A DNA stretch of 64,000 nucleotides from Pseudomonas lini (GCF_030812475.1 NZ_JAUSSR010000001.1:744001-808000), one strand, 5' to 3'; shown: positions 38,719 through 47,821, counted from the stretch's first letter. The notes: generated by a model not told the origin, from the letters alone. Numbers and translations: made by a program.

Positions 38719-39111
38719 TCACGCGCCTCCGAAACAGATCAGGCGGTCAGCGTCCTGCACTGCGTCATGCAACTGCCCCAGCCCGGACAATTCCCACGGC
38801 GCGGCCACGGCAACCGCTTCGCGCTGGTAACGCCCGGCTTCTTCTGCGTTCAACACGCCACGGCGCAGGGCGGCGGCGATACAGACGACGCCGTCCAGTC
38901 GATGCTCGGTGACGAAGGAGCGCCATTGCCTGGGCAAATCCAGCTCATCCTGCGGCGTGACCAGGCTACCGGAGGCGTTATATACGCCGTCCTGATAGAA
39001 AAACAGTCGGACAATCTCATGCCCGCCGGCCAGCGCGGCCTGGGCGAACAGCAAGGCGCGGCGCGAGGAGGGCGCATGGGCGGCGGAAAACAGCGCGATG
39101 GCGAACTTCAT
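38719..39111 (-). CDS. tusD: Sulfurtransferase complex subunit TusD
   Basis: A 130-residue DsrE-like subunit with the active cysteine in DGVVCIAAALRRGV (Cys77), which accepts persulfide sulfur (from TusA in E. coli). It is the first gene of tusD-C-B-E-ybiB. The frame is open for ten codons upstream of the chosen ATG (MKFAIALFSAAHAPSSRRAL), which matches the family. Confidence 0.94.
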   Translation of the reverse strand: MKFAIALFSAAHAPSSRRALLFAQAALAGGHEIVRLFFYQDGVYNASGSLVTPQDELDLPRQWRSFVTEHRLDGVVCIAAALRRGVLNAEEAGRYQREAVAVAAPWELSGLGQLHDAVQDADRLICFGGA

Positions 39112-39195
39112 GACGGACTCGATCAGCGGAACTGCGGTCATGATAAAGCTTTATCGTTGGGGCGGCGAAGGGCGTTTACCTGAAAACCGAGTCGC

Positions 39196-39298
39196 CGCCT
39201 TCGCTGGCAAGCCAGCTCCTACAGGGGATTTGTGTCGTACATACCACTGAAATCCCCCACCGAACCCCTGTAGGAGCTGGCTTGCCAGCGAAAGCGGC
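39196..39298. repeat. REPIN, GGAGCTGGC family, inverted order
   Basis: Reverse unit CTGGCAAGCCAGCTCCTACAG (about 39202) then forward unit CTGTAGGAGCTGGCTTGCC (about 39268) around 45 bp, between the tusD promoter region and the DUF1275 gene. Confidence 0.85.
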
Positions 39299-39335
39299 CT
39301 GCCAGACAACATTAATACTGCAGGTAATCACCCGA

Positions 39336-40040
39336 TCAGCGCGGCATATACCCCAACTGCCACCGCCGCGGAATCTTCAACGACAGCAACCCGATCCCGC
39401 CCGCCAGCAACCCGCTGACAAACAACGCCCTGAGCCCCAGATGATGCTCCAGCACCGCACCCAGCACCGCGCCGGCAAACATCCCGGCCCAGGGAATCAA
39501 CTGCACCCGCCAGCCGTTGCGCCGTTCGCCGAGCATCCAGCGCCCCAGGCCGCGGCCGAAGCGCGACAGGGCGCCGGTGACATAGGTCAGGCCGACCGGC
39601 AGGCCATTCACTTCCTCCACGGCGGCATTGAGCATGCCCATGGCGATGATCGCCGCCAGCAACGCCGGCAGTTGTTCCTCATAGGGCCAGGCAGCGGCAC
39701 CGCAGAGCAGGGTGGCGATGCACAGCAGCAAGGGCAGGGCCCGCCGGCCGCCAAGACGGCTGACGACGATGCCCAGGGCGTTGCCGATGATGAAGGTGGC
39801 CACGAGGATCGTCAGGCGCAGGGTCAGGCCCATGTCGCCGTCGCTGATGGCCACGGCGAGACGGGTGGTGTTGCCGCTCATGAACGAAACGAAATCGCCG
39901 CTGGCCATGAAGCCGATGGCATCGGTCATCCCGGCCAGTACCGAGAGTGCGGCCACCAGCGACAGCCCGATGCGCCCGCGCCATTTCTGGACATGCAGAT
40001 GGCCCGGACTGGCGTGGGTGCTGGAGGACGAAGGCAACAT
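39336..40040 (-). CDS. DUF1275 (YoaK) family membrane protein
   Basis: A 234-residue inner-membrane protein with about six hydrophobic segments. The first contains the family signature GMTDAIGFMASGDFVSFMSGNTTRLAVA. YoaK/DUF1275 proteins have no established function; a transporter role is often suggested. Two Gly/Arg-rich loops (RFGRGLGRWMLGERRNGWR) face the cytoplasm by the positive-inside rule. Confidence 0.85.
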   Translation of the reverse strand: MLPSSSSTHASPGHLHVQKWRGRIGLSLVAALSVLAGMTDAIGFMASGDFVSFMSGNTTRLAVAISDGDMGLTLRLTILVATFIIGNALGIVVSRLGGRRALPLLLCIATLLCGAAAWPYEEQLPALLAAIIAMGMLNAAVEEVNGLPVGLTYVTGALSRFGRGLGRWMLGERRNGWRVQLIPWAGMFAGAVLGAVLEHHLGLRALFVSGLLAGGIGLLSLKIPRRWQLGYMPR

Positions 40041-40068
40041 CGTTAGATAAATCCTTGCGCGGCGAGGG

Positions 40069-40398
40069 TCACTTGCTCAATCCATATAACTCGCAATACT
40101 CCCGCCAGTCCATACCGGCCATCTCGGCTACTTCCTTGTGCACTTCCATGCGTTGCGCCTGATAGTCCGCTTCCGAGGCGGCGGTCAGTTGCAACGTCAG
40201 TTCCCAGGCAAACAGCCCGAGACGCTCGGCTTCGGCCTCGAAGGCTTCATGCAGGCGCTCGTCACGGTACTGCGCCTGGGTCTCGCCCTTGGCCTGGGCC
40301 AGCAGCGGGTTGAGGTTGTCGAGTTCGATGCGCAGTTCAGGACGCTCATAGAGAAACTTCTTCAGCGCCTGCTCGTGTTGCTGTTCGCTTGCCGCCAT
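40069..40398 (-). CDS. Small conserved helical protein (DUF6388-like)
   Basis: A 109-residue soluble protein rich in Glu, Gln and Leu, mostly helical, with a conserved-looking end MAGMDWREYCELYGLSK. It resembles the small Pseudomonas family I know as DUF6388; no function is known. It is encoded 28 bp from the DUF1275 gene and just downstream of a small HTH-like gene on the same strand, possibly co-transcribed. Confidence 0.7.
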   Translation of the reverse strand: MAASEQQHEQALKKFLYERPELRIELDNLNPLLAQAKGETQAQYRDERLHEAFEAEAERLGLFAWELTLQLTAASEADYQAQRMEVHKEVAEMAGMDWREYCELYGLSK

Positions 40399-40418
40399 GG
40401 TCGCTCCTTGAAAATGGA

Positions 40419-40667
40419 TTACGCAGACTGCTTCTTGCTGGCTTTAGCCGCAGCGGCCAGGCACTCGAGGGCAAACTGCTCGGGATAGGTCATCTGGATC
40501 GGCGTGGTCTCACCTTTGACGGTACGTTCGCCATCGAGGATGTAACGAATCCGCTTGTCGGTGACGCCAATGCGCTTGGCGATCCAGGAAGGCGTCTGCC
40601 CGATCTGGCTGATCAGCTTGTCGGCGTATTCAGCGGTCGGTTTGTAGTATTCGGCGTTGGGTGTCAT
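40419..40667 (-). CDS. Small helix-turn-helix protein
   Basis: An 82-residue protein whose centre, ISQIGQTPSWIAKRIGVTDKRIRYILDGE, reads as an XRE-like helix-turn-helix (helices about 16-26 and 33-44). The rest is short and charged with a Lys/Ala-rich tail. It may be a DNA-binding regulator, but no partner or operator is evident. The ATG of MTPNAEYYKP is chosen; the upstream open frame shows no protein character. Confidence 0.7.
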   Translation of the reverse strand: MTPNAEYYKPTAEYADKLISQIGQTPSWIAKRIGVTDKRIRYILDGERTVKGETTPIQMTYPEQFALECLAAAAKASKKQSA

Positions 40668-40816
40668 GGGTCGTTCCAGAAAAAGGCGCGATGCAGCGTT
40701 AATGGCGCGACAGGGTGCGCGAATCGGCACCCGGTGTCGCGGTATAAATGAAGTAAAGCAGAACGATACGCCGTGCCGCGGTGATACAGTCCGCTTTTTA
40801 TTGATGAGCGAACGCA

Positions 40817-41167
40817 ATGCGAATTCTGATGGTGGCGCTGGCCGTATCCTTGCTGGCCGGCTGTGCAGGCTCGGCGATGAACGATGCCCGCACTGGAACC
40901 CCGTACAAGACCCTGACCTCGAACAAGCCGGAAAAAGTCGTCGCCCAGTGCGTGCAGTTTTCCTGGCAGGACGAGGCGGTGTTCGGGGTCGATGCCAGTG
41001 CGTATCTGCAGCCGGGCAAGAAGGGCGGGTCCACGGTCTACACGCGCTCGGCGGAAGCCTTTGTCGATGTGACCACCGATGCCTCAGGAACGCAGTTGAA
41101 CTACTACGCGCAGAAGGATGACTTTGTCGCCAAGCGCCGGCTGGCCGCGCTGGCGACCTGCCTCTGA
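40817..41167 (+). CDS. Putative lipoprotein
   Basis: A 116-residue precursor with the lipobox LLAGC (Cys16) after a short hydrophobic signal; residue +2 is Ala, so outer-membrane sorting is expected. The mature part (YKTLTSNKPEKVVAQCVQFSWQDEAVFGVDASAYLQPG) has two further Cys and no known enzymatic motif. Similar small lipoproteins are common in Pseudomonas without known function. Divergent from the HTH-like gene. Confidence 0.8.
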   Translation: MRILMVALAVSLLAGCAGSAMNDARTGTPYKTLTSNKPEKVVAQCVQFSWQDEAVFGVDASAYLQPGKKGGSTVYTRSAEAFVDVTTDASGTQLNYYAQKDDFVAKRRLAALATCL

Positions 41168-41189
41168 CCTCACGGCCAACGCACATCCC

Positions 41190-41284
41190 TTGTAGGAGCT
41201 GGCTTGCCAGCGAAGAGGCCATCACCGGCGACATCAACGTCGCCTGACACACCGCCTTCGCCAGCAAGCCGGCTCCTGCAAGGG
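41190..41284. repeat. REPIN, GGAGCTGGC family with variant right arm
   Basis: Forward unit TGTAGGAGCTGGCTTGCCAG (41191) and reverse unit CCAGCAAGCCGGCTCCTGCA (about 41259); the right arm carries CCGG in place of CAGC. It separates two convergent genes. Confidence 0.8.
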
Positions 41285-41707
41285 CTATGCGAGGCGCTTC
41301 TGAAAGAAAAAGCGCGTGTGCCCAGGCGGGTAGTCAGCGATCTGCCCCAACTCGCTGTAACCCAGCTTCCTGTAGAACGCCGGCGCCTGGAAGTCGAAGG
41401 TGTCGAGCCAGACCCCGAGGCAGTCCTTCTCCCGCGCCAGGTCTTCGGCCATCTGCATCAGCTTCGAACCGATGCCCTGTCTGCGGCCCTGTTCCGGTAC
41501 CGACAGCAGGTCGATGTACAACCATAGGTAAAACACTCGACCGTAGAGTCCACCGAGGATATCGCCGCTTTCATCGCGCACCAGCAAGGCAATGGGCTCC
41601 GGCGTCGAGACCCCGGCCTTTTCGGCGTTATAGGCACGTAACGGCAATAGAATAGCCTGGCGTTCTTCATCCGTGGGGTTTTGCGACTGTTCGATTCGCA
41701 GTTTCAT
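41285..41707 (-). CDS. GNAT family N-acetyltransferase
   Basis: A 140-residue single-domain acetyltransferase. Motif A is VPEQGRRQGIGSKLMQMAEDLAREK (acetyl-CoA pyrophosphate loop QGRRQGIG), followed by FQAPAFYRKLGYSELGQIADYPPGHTRFFFQKRL. The C-terminus with PPGHTRFFFQK is typical of a group annotated as phosphinothricin- or aminoglycoside-like acetyltransferases, but the substrate is unknown. Confidence 0.87.
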   Translation of the reverse strand: MKLRIEQSQNPTDEERQAILLPLRAYNAEKAGVSTPEPIALLVRDESGDILGGLYGRVFYLWLYIDLLSVPEQGRRQGIGSKLMQMAEDLAREKDCLGVWLDTFDFQAPAFYRKLGYSELGQIADYPPGHTRFFFQKRLA

Positions 41708-41856
41708 GCGCTATTTCCTTATGGCTGGGGCGGACAACATTCCCAAGCCTATCGCGGTACAAGGGCGTTGTTCCAGTCCCCGGGTGGAACCCTCGTTCGC
41801 AAGCAGATGTCTAGCCTAGACAGCGTCATCCAGAGCGCAGCCCATGAGGACAACCC

Positions 41857-42294
41857 GTGAATATTTTTGAAGCCTTGCGTGAAAGCCACGACCGCCAACG
41901 CAGCTACGCCGACGCGCTGATCCAGACCAGCGGCGATACCCCGGAACGGGTCGAGGCCTACAGGCAGCTCAAGTCCGAACTCCAGGCCCACGAAACCGCG
42001 GAAGAGCGGCATTTCTACATCCCGCTGATGGAATTCGACAACGGTGTCGACCTCAGCCGCCATGCGATCTCCGAACATCACGAGATGGACGAAATGATGG
42101 AGACGCTCGACGAGACCGAGATGTCCAGCCCGGCCTGGCTGGCAACCGCGAAGAAGCTTTCTGAAAAGGTTCATCACCACCTGAAGGAAGAAGAGCAGAA
42201 GTTCTTCCAGCAGGCCGGCAAGTTGCTCGACGACCAGCAGAAAGAGACGCTGGCGGGGCAGTATCTGAAAGAGTACAAGGCCCAGCTTGTCTGA
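41857..42294 (+). CDS. Hemerythrin HHE domain protein
   Basis: A 145-residue four-helix protein with the His/Glu pattern of hemerythrin-like domains: His11 in RESHDRQ, HETAEERHFY, SEHHEMDEMM and HHHLKEEEQKFF. Such proteins bind a di-iron site and are linked to oxygen/NO sensing or iron handling. It starts with GTG preceded by GAGGA six bases upstream. Monocistronic in appearance. Confidence 0.88.
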   Translation: MNIFEALRESHDRQRSYADALIQTSGDTPERVEAYRQLKSELQAHETAEERHFYIPLMEFDNGVDLSRHAISEHHEMDEMMETLDETEMSSPAWLATAKKLSEKVHHHLKEEEQKFFQQAGKLLDDQQKETLAGQYLKEYKAQLV

Positions 42295-42345
42295 GGGCGT
42301 TTTCGTCTAACATGGGCGCCTTTTGACGAACAAGGGACAGGTTGC

Positions 42346-42939
42346 ATGTCGAACACAGCCGAGCGGGTCAACATCATCGAATCCAAGGTGTTGTCCCACG
42401 ACTGGTACCTGCTGAAGAAAATCACCTTCGATTACCACCGCAACAACGGCGAATGGCAACGCCAGACCCGCGAGGTCTACGACCGTGGCAATGGCGCGGC
42501 GATCCTGCTGTTCAACCGTGAACGCAAAACCGTGGTGCTGACCCGGCAGTTCCGCCTGCCGGTGTTCGTCAATGGCCACGATGGGCTGCTGATCGAAGTG
42601 GCGGCCGGGTTGCTTGAAGGCGCGGCGCCTGAAGAACGCATCCGCGATGAAGCGGAAGAGGAAACCGGCTATCGCGTGCACCATGTGCAGAAGGTGTTCG
42701 AGGCGTACATGAGCCCGGGCTCGGTGACTGAAAAGCTGCACTTCTTCATCGCCGAATACGATGCTTCATCGAAAGTCGGTGAGGGCGGCGGACTGGAGGA
42801 GGAGACCGAGGAACTTGAAGTGCTGGAGTGGTCATTCGCGGATGCACTGACAGCGTTCGATCGCGGTGAAATCTGCGATGCGAAGACCATCATGCTGTTG
42901 CAGTATGCGGCGATGAAAAACATCTTCACCGCGATTTAA
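42346..42939 (+). CDS. nudK: Nudix hydrolase NudK (GDP-mannose type)
   Basis: A 197-residue Nudix protein. The box reads AAGLLEGAAPEERIRDEAEEETGY, with Asp at the usual REx2EE Arg position (E. coli NudK has Lys there). N-terminal REVYDRGNGAAILLFNRERKTVVLTRQFRLP and C-terminal YMSPGSVTEKLHFFIAEYD match NudK, which hydrolyses GDP-mannose and related sugar nucleotides. The RBS is GGGACAGG. Confidence 0.87.
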   Translation: MSNTAERVNIIESKVLSHDWYLLKKITFDYHRNNGEWQRQTREVYDRGNGAAILLFNRERKTVVLTRQFRLPVFVNGHDGLLIEVAAGLLEGAAPEERIRDEAEEETGYRVHHVQKVFEAYMSPGSVTEKLHFFIAEYDASSKVGEGGGLEEETEELEVLEWSFADALTAFDRGEICDAKTIMLLQYAAMKNIFTAI

Positions 42940-42997
42940 CATGCGCCGGCTCCTGCACGATCACCGGTGTGCCGATAGTTTGTGGAAAACGGCAACC

Positions 42998-43088
42998 CCT
43001 GTAGGAGCCGGCTTGCCGGCGAAGGCGTCGTCACAGGCAATACAAGGCTCAAAGCCGCCTTCACCAGCAAGCTTGGCTCCTGCACGAA
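42998..43088. repeat. REPIN, GGAGCCGGC family, decayed right arm
   Basis: Forward unit CTGTAGGAGCCGGCTTGCC (42999) and a mutated reverse unit CCAGCAAGCTTGGCTCCTGCA (about 43063). A lone reverse-type remnant (GCCGGCTCCTGCACGATCA) precedes it at 42944. Confidence 0.7.
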
Positions 43089-43089
43089 A

Positions 43090-43602
43090 TCAAAAGCCTT
43101 CCAGGCGCCCGGTTCTGCCCCATTGCCCGCCCTCAAGCGCCAATAACCACTCCTTGGCCTCAAGCCCACCGGCGAACCCCGTCAGTTTCCCCGACGCTCC
43201 AATCACCCGATGACAGGGCGCCACAATCGATATCGGATTCCTGCCATTCGCCGCACCTACCGCCCGAACCGCACTTGGATTACCGATCTGCTCGGCAATC
43301 TGGCTATAGCTGCGCGTCTCGCCGAACGGAATGGTCAACAGCGCCGCCCAGACCTTCTTTTGAAATTCGGTCCCGACAAAATCCAGCTCCAGCTCGAAAC
43401 GATTGCGGGTGCCGGCGAAGTATTCCTTCAGCTGTTGTGCGGTGCGCACCAGGATCGGATTGGCCGGATCTTCGCTCATCGGCCCCAGCAGCACCCGGTT
43501 CGGCCTGTCGTTTTCCCAGAGGATGGCCGCCAGTCGCGCGCCGTTCGCCACCAGCTTCAGCTCGCCAACCGGCGACGCCATGGTCGTGCAGGTGTACGTC
43601 AT
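43090..43602 (-). CDS. ogt: Methylated-DNA--protein-cysteine methyltransferase
   Basis: A 170-residue suicide enzyme that removes alkyl groups from O6-alkylguanine. The active-site motif PCHRV has Cys130, within ANGRNPISIVAPCHRVIGASGKLTGFAGGLEAKEWLL. The helix-turn-helix GETRSYSQIAEQIGNPSAVRAVG precedes it. The size and lack of an AraC domain fit Ogt rather than Ada. The ATG of MTYTCTTMASPVGEL is chosen inside a much longer shadow frame. Confidence 0.93.
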   Translation of the reverse strand: MTYTCTTMASPVGELKLVANGARLAAILWENDRPNRVLLGPMSEDPANPILVRTAQQLKEYFAGTRNRFELELDFVGTEFQKKVWAALLTIPFGETRSYSQIAEQIGNPSAVRAVGAANGRNPISIVAPCHRVIGASGKLTGFAGGLEAKEWLLALEGGQWGRTGRLEGF

Positions 43603-43755
43603 GCAGGCAGACCCCACAGAAGTGCCAAATAAGGCGCCAAGCATACTGCCTCGACGGGGAGGCGCAATACGCAATCCCAGCCATACTTGCCTACTGTTCC
43701 TGACCGTTTCCTCTGTTTTTTTTACAGAGCCAAAAAAACAAAAAGAGACCGACTC

Positions 43756-45483
43756 ATGAAGTTCGAACCTTTTGCCAAATCGCTCATTGCGACCTCGTTG
43801 GCGCTGAGCTGCCTGATGGCCCACGCCGCCTCCGTGGCCCCGGTCGCGGCCGAAAACGGCATGGTGGTCACCGCCCAGCATCTGGCCAGCCATGTGGGCG
43901 TCGATGTGCTCAAGAACGGTGGCAATGCCGTCGATGCCGCCGTCGCGGTAGGGTATGCGCTGGCGGTGGTGTACCCCGCGGCGGGCAACCTGGGCGGCGG
44001 TGGTTTCATGACCATTCAATTGGCGGACGGGCGCAAGACCTTCCTCGATTTCCGCGAAAAGGCGCCGCTGGCGGCCACCGCCGACATGTACCTCGACAAG
44101 GAGGGCAACGTCGTCCCGGACCTCAGCACCCGTGGCCACCTGGCCGTCGGAGTGCCGGGCACCGTGTCCGGCATGGAACTGGCCCTGCAGAAGTACGGCA
44201 CCAAACCGCGCAAGGAAGTGATCGCCCCGGCGATCAAGCTCGCCGAAGACGGTTTTGTCCTGGAGCAGGGCGATGTCGAATTGCTGGAATACGCAACCGA
44301 CGTGTTCAAGAAGGACATGAAGGATTCCGGCTCGATCTTCCTGAGCAATGGCGAGCCGATGCAGGTCGGGCAAAAACTGGTGCAGAAGGACCTGGGCAAG
44401 ACCCTGCGGGAAATCTCCGAGAAGGGTGCCGACGGTTTCTACAAAGGCTGGGTCGCCGACGCCATCGTCACCTCCAGCCAGGCCAACAAGGGCATCATTG
44501 CCCAGGCCGACCTCGACAAGTACAAGACCCGCGAACTGGCGCCGATCGAATGCGATTACCGCGGCTACCACGTGGTGTCGGCGCCACCGCCCAGCTCCGG
44601 CGGGGTGGTGATCTGCGAAATCCTGAACATCCTCGAAGGCTATCCGATGAAAGACCTGGGCTACCACTCGGCCCAGGGCATGCACTACCAGATCGAAGCG
44701 ATGCGTCATGCCTACGTGGATCGCAACAGCTACCTGGGCGACCCGGATTTCGTGAAAAACCCGATCGCCCACCTGCTGGATAAAAACTACGCGACCAAAA
44801 TCCGCGACGCCATCGACCCGCAAAAGGCCGGCGTATCCCGCGAGCTCAAACCCGGGGTAGCGCCCCACGAAGGCAGCAACACCACCCATTACTCCATCGT
44901 CGACAAATGGGGCAACGCGGTATCGGTCACCTACACCCTCAACGACTGGTTCGGTGCCGGCGTCATGGCCAGCAAGACCGGGGTCATCCTCAATGACGAA
45001 ATGGACGACTTCACCTCGAAGATCGGCGTGCCGAACATGTACGGCCTGGTGCAAGGGGAGGCCAACGCCATCGCGCCCGGCAAGGCACCGCTGTCGTCCA
45101 TGAGCCCGACCATCGTCACCAAGGACGGCAAGGTGGTGATGGTCGTCGGCACCCCCGGCGGCAGCCGCATCATCACCGCGACCCTGCTGACCATGCTCAA
45201 TGTGATCGACTACGGCATGAACATCCAGGAAGCGGTCGACGCCCCGCGTTTCCACCAGCAATGGTTGCCGGAAGAGACCAACCTGGAAACCTTCACCACC
45301 AGCCCGGATACGGTGAAGATGCTGGAAAGCTGGGGCCACAAGTTTGCCGGTCCCCAGGACCCCAACCACCTGGCGGCGATCCTGGTCGGCGCGCCTTCGC
45401 TGGAGGGCAAGCCGGTGGGCAAGAACCGCTTCTACGGGGCGAACGATCCACGACGTAATACCGGGTTGTCGCTCGGTTACTGA
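43756..45483 (+). CDS. ggt: Gamma-glutamyltranspeptidase, periplasmic
   Basis: A 575-residue precursor of the Ntn-hydrolase that cleaves glutathione and other gamma-glutamyl compounds. The signal peptide is MKFEPFAKSLIATSLALSCLMAHA. The chain is autoprocessed before the nucleophile Thr376 in SNTTHYSIVDKWGNAVSVTYTLN, giving large and small subunits. The oxyanion loop appears as APLSSMSPTIV and the terminal substrate motif as GTPGGSRIITA. RBS AAAGAGA. Confidence 0.94.
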   Translation: MKFEPFAKSLIATSLALSCLMAHAASVAPVAAENGMVVTAQHLASHVGVDVLKNGGNAVDAAVAVGYALAVVYPAAGNLGGGGFMTIQLADGRKTFLDFREKAPLAATADMYLDKEGNVVPDLSTRGHLAVGVPGTVSGMELALQKYGTKPRKEVIAPAIKLAEDGFVLEQGDVELLEYATDVFKKDMKDSGSIFLSNGEPMQVGQKLVQKDLGKTLREISEKGADGFYKGWVADAIVTSSQANKGIIAQADLDKYKTRELAPIECDYRGYHVVSAPPPSSGGVVICEILNILEGYPMKDLGYHSAQGMHYQIEAMRHAYVDRNSYLGDPDFVKNPIAHLLDKNYATKIRDAIDPQKAGVSRELKPGVAPHEGSNTTHYSIVDKWGNAVSVTYTLNDWFGAGVMASKTGVILNDEMDDFTSKIGVPNMYGLVQGEANAIAPGKAPLSSMSPTIVTKDGKVVMVVGTPGGSRIITATLLTMLNVIDYGMNIQEAVDAPRFHQQWLPEETNLETFTTSPDTVKMLESWGHKFAGPQDPNHLAAILVGAPSLEGKPVGKNRFYGANDPRRNTGLSLGY

Positions 45484-45496
45484 AGGTCGTTTTAAA

Positions 45497-45524
45497 AGGG
45501 GACGGACCTGTATTTCCGTCCCCT
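45497..45524 (+). terminator. Hairpin after ggt
   Basis: Ten-bp perfect stem AGGGGACGGA / TCCGTCCCCT with an eight-base loop but no T-tract. It may be a weak terminator or RNA-stabilising hairpin between ggt and the hydrolase gene. Confidence 0.5.
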
Positions 45525-45552
45525 GAACCACTGAGAGTTGAAGGAAGTCACC

Positions 45553-46125
45553 ATGACCACTGCACTGCTGATCATCGACGTCCAACATTTGCTGTGCGTC
45601 GGCGAGTACGAATGCTTCGAGATCAAACGCGTCATCGATCTCATCAACGGCCTGAGTGCCAGGGCACGCGTAGCAGGCATTCCGGTCATCCTGATTCAAC
45701 ATGAGGAAAAGGGCAGCCTGCTGCAGCAGGGTGGCGAAGGCTGGCAGCTGGCCGAGGACCTGGAAACCTCACCCGAAGATCTGCGTGTACGAAAAACCAC
45801 CCGGGATTCTTTTTACCAGACCCGTCTGCTGCAGATTCTGCAACAGTGGGACGTCGAGCGCGTGATCATCTGCGGCCTGCAAACCGACTATTGCGTCAAT
45901 GCCACCGTGCGCCAGGCCCTGAAACTGGGTTATGACGTGGTGCTCGCCGCCGACGCCCATTCCACCGTCGACACTGACAACATGGCCGCCGATGACATCA
46001 TCGCCGAGCACAATACCCGCCTTGCACGCCTGAGCAGCCCGGTGTCGCGGATCGATGTGATCCCGACCAGGGACATACGCATCAGGAACCGAAAATCCCG
46101 ATCGGCCCGGTCAGGAATGCACTGA
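45553..46125 (+). CDS. Isochorismatase-like cysteine hydrolase
   Basis: A 190-residue hydrolase of the isochorismatase/nicotinamidase fold. The triad is visible as Asp9 (LLIIDVQ), Lys81 (RKTTRDSFYQT) and Cys114 (ICGLQTDYCVNATVRQA). No isochorismate-pathway gene is adjacent, so the substrate is unknown. The basic tail IRNRKSRSARSGMH is beyond the fold. The RBS AAGGA precedes the ATG. Confidence 0.88.
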   Translation: MTTALLIIDVQHLLCVGEYECFEIKRVIDLINGLSARARVAGIPVILIQHEEKGSLLQQGGEGWQLAEDLETSPEDLRVRKTTRDSFYQTRLLQILQQWDVERVIICGLQTDYCVNATVRQALKLGYDVVLAADAHSTVDTDNMAADDIIAEHNTRLARLSSPVSRIDVIPTRDIRIRNRKSRSARSGMH

Positions 46126-46353
46126 ATCAGGGCAACGCTGAACGCGTTCAATCAGTGCGTGCTTCACTTGGGGCGCCTTGCCCGCAATCGCGGTGCCTCC
46201 CAATTCATTGCCGGCGGCAGTGACTGACCGGTGTCCAGCTCCACCCCTTCAATTCACAAGCGAGCTTGCTTCTACGAGCTGCCGCACGCCGCGATCTTTT
46301 GATCTACATTTCCCTTTCCCGCTGATCAATCAATCCGCAAGGAGACGATCAAC
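46126..46353. other. Gap with decayed REP unit
   Basis: About 230 bp without a gene. It contains a decayed REP-type sequence near 46257 (CAAGCGAGCTTGCTTCTACGAGC). The right end holds AAGGAG, the ribosome binding site of the next gene. Confidence 0.4.
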
Positions 46354-46812
46354 ATGCCACTCCAGGCCCTGCGCGCCGACCCCTCCCACCTCGACAAAAT
46401 CGCCAGCCTTTTCGACGCCTATCGCGGTTTCTACGGCCAGCCATCGAACCTCACCCAGTCGCGCAACTTCATCGCCGAACGCCTCGCCCGGGACGAGTCG
46501 ACAATCTTCTTCGTCCAGGATGCCAACGGCGATGCGCTGGGATTCGTCCAGTTGTACCCGACGTTCTCCTCCATCGACGCGCACCGCACCTGGCTGCTCA
46601 GCGACCTGTTCACAACCCCGGCAGCCCGTGGTCGAGGCGTCGGTACCTTGCTGATGAACACCGCCCGAACCTTTGCGTTGCTGACGGGCGCCAAAGGCCT
46701 GGTGCTGGAGACGGCCACGGACAACGTCGGGGCGCAGCGCTTGTATGAGTCGCTGGGTTATGTGCGCGATACGGGGTACTACACCTATTGCCTGGATATG
46801 AAGCAGGGCTGA
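46354..46812 (+). CDS. GNAT family N-acetyltransferase
   Basis: A 152-residue acetyltransferase with acetyl-CoA loop ARGRGVGTLLMNTARTFALLTGAKGLVLETATDNVGAQRLYESLGYVRD. The N-terminal block LFDAYRGFYGQPSNLTQSRNFIAERLARDESTIFFVQD is typical of a Pseudomonas family of unknown substrate. AAGGAG lies eight bases before the ATG. Convergent with the LacI gene (one base between the stop codons). Confidence 0.88.
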   Translation: MPLQALRADPSHLDKIASLFDAYRGFYGQPSNLTQSRNFIAERLARDESTIFFVQDANGDALGFVQLYPTFSSIDAHRTWLLSDLFTTPAARGRGVGTLLMNTARTFALLTGAKGLVLETATDNVGAQRLYESLGYVRDTGYYTYCLDMKQG

Positions 46813-46813
46813 A

Positions 46814-47821
46814 TCAAGCGTCGCTGTCGAGCACGGCAGTGCTGTCACGCAGGGTCAATTCGAATGGCAGCACCACATGTCGCTGCAAGATTGGTTTTTT
46901 CTCTATAAGAGCAATCAGCATCTCGACCGCCTTCTGGCCAAAGACTTCGGCGGGTTGCGCAATGGTCGTCAACGGCGGGTCGCAGTAGGCGGCGAAGGGA
47001 ATGTCATCGAAACCTACCAGGGAAATATCCTCAGGCACTCGCAACCCCTGTTGTTTGATGCGCTTCAACGCACCGATCGCCATTTCATCGTTTTCGCAAA
47101 ACAGGGCAGTAGGGCGCTCGGCCAGTTCCAGCAGCGCGCCCGCCCCATCAAAACCGGCGGTCAAGGTGAAGTCGCCGTGGCAGACCAGCGCCGGGTCGCA
47201 GGCAATTCCGGCCTCGCTCAGCGCATCGTGATAGCCGGCCACCCGGTCGCGGGTCAGCGGGCTGCTTTTCGGACCTTTGACCAGCCCGATGCGGCGGTGA
47301 CCCAGACCGATCAGGTGTTCGGTCATGGCCTTGGCAGCGGCGCGGTTATCCAGGCTGATGGTGGGATGACGCCCGCCCTGGATCACTTCACAGGCGTTGA
47401 CCATGGGCGGTGACTCGCCGTTGGGCGAGGGCGATTCGAAAGGGTCGCAGGCGCGCAGCTGGATCACGCCGTCGGCCTGATGGGCGTGCACCAGCGCGGC
47501 GAATTCCCGTTCGACTTCCTCCCGGCCCTGGGTGTCGCACAGCAGCAGGCGATAACCGGCCGCTTGTGCTGCCTGCTGGGCACCGCTGATGACCCGGGCG
47601 AAAAACGTGTTGGCGATGGCCGGGACCAGAATCACCAGGTTGCCGGTTCGGCGCGAACGAAACTGCACGGCCATCAGGTTCGGCCGGTAACCGGCCTGTT
47701 CCACCGCCGCGTTGACCTTGTCCCGGGTTTCGGGGAGCACGCGTTCGGGCGACTTCAGCGTCCTGGACACGGTCGCCACCGAAACGCCGGCCAGGCGGGC
47801 AACTTCACGGATATTGGACAA
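46814..47821 (-). CDS. LacI family transcriptional repressor
   Basis: A 335-residue regulator with the N-terminal HTH NIREVARLAGVSVATVSRTL and hinge region, followed by a periplasmic-binding-like effector domain (GHRRIGLVKGPKSSPLTRDRVAGY, PTALFCENDEMAIGALKRIKQQGLRVPEDISLVGFDDIPFAAY). I choose the TTG start of MSNIREVARLAGVS, five bases after GAGG; upstream codons lack family similarity. It is divergent from the dehydrogenase-isomerase-permease operon and very likely represses it through the palindrome at 47952-47973. The inducer is unknown. Confidence 0.92.
   Translation of the reverse strand: MSNIREVARLAGVSVATVSRTLKSPERVLPETRDKVNAAVEQAGYRPNLMAVQFRSRRTGNLVILVPAIANTFFARVISGAQQAAQAAGYRLLLCDTQGREEVEREFAALVHAHQADGVIQLRACDPFESPSPNGESPPMVNACEVIQGGRHPTISLDNRAAAKAMTEHLIGLGHRRIGLVKGPKSSPLTRDRVAGYHDALSEAGIACDPALVCHGDFTLTAGFDGAGALLELAERPTALFCENDEMAIGALKRIKQQGLRVPEDISLVGFDDIPFAAYCDPPLTTIAQPAEVFGQKAVEMLIALIEKKPILQRHVVLPFELTLRDSTAVLDSDA

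Noticed and set aside
43603..45702. Long minus-strand frame extending from ogt through ggt
   Set aside because: Shadow of ggt; only its last 170 codons are a real gene (ogt).
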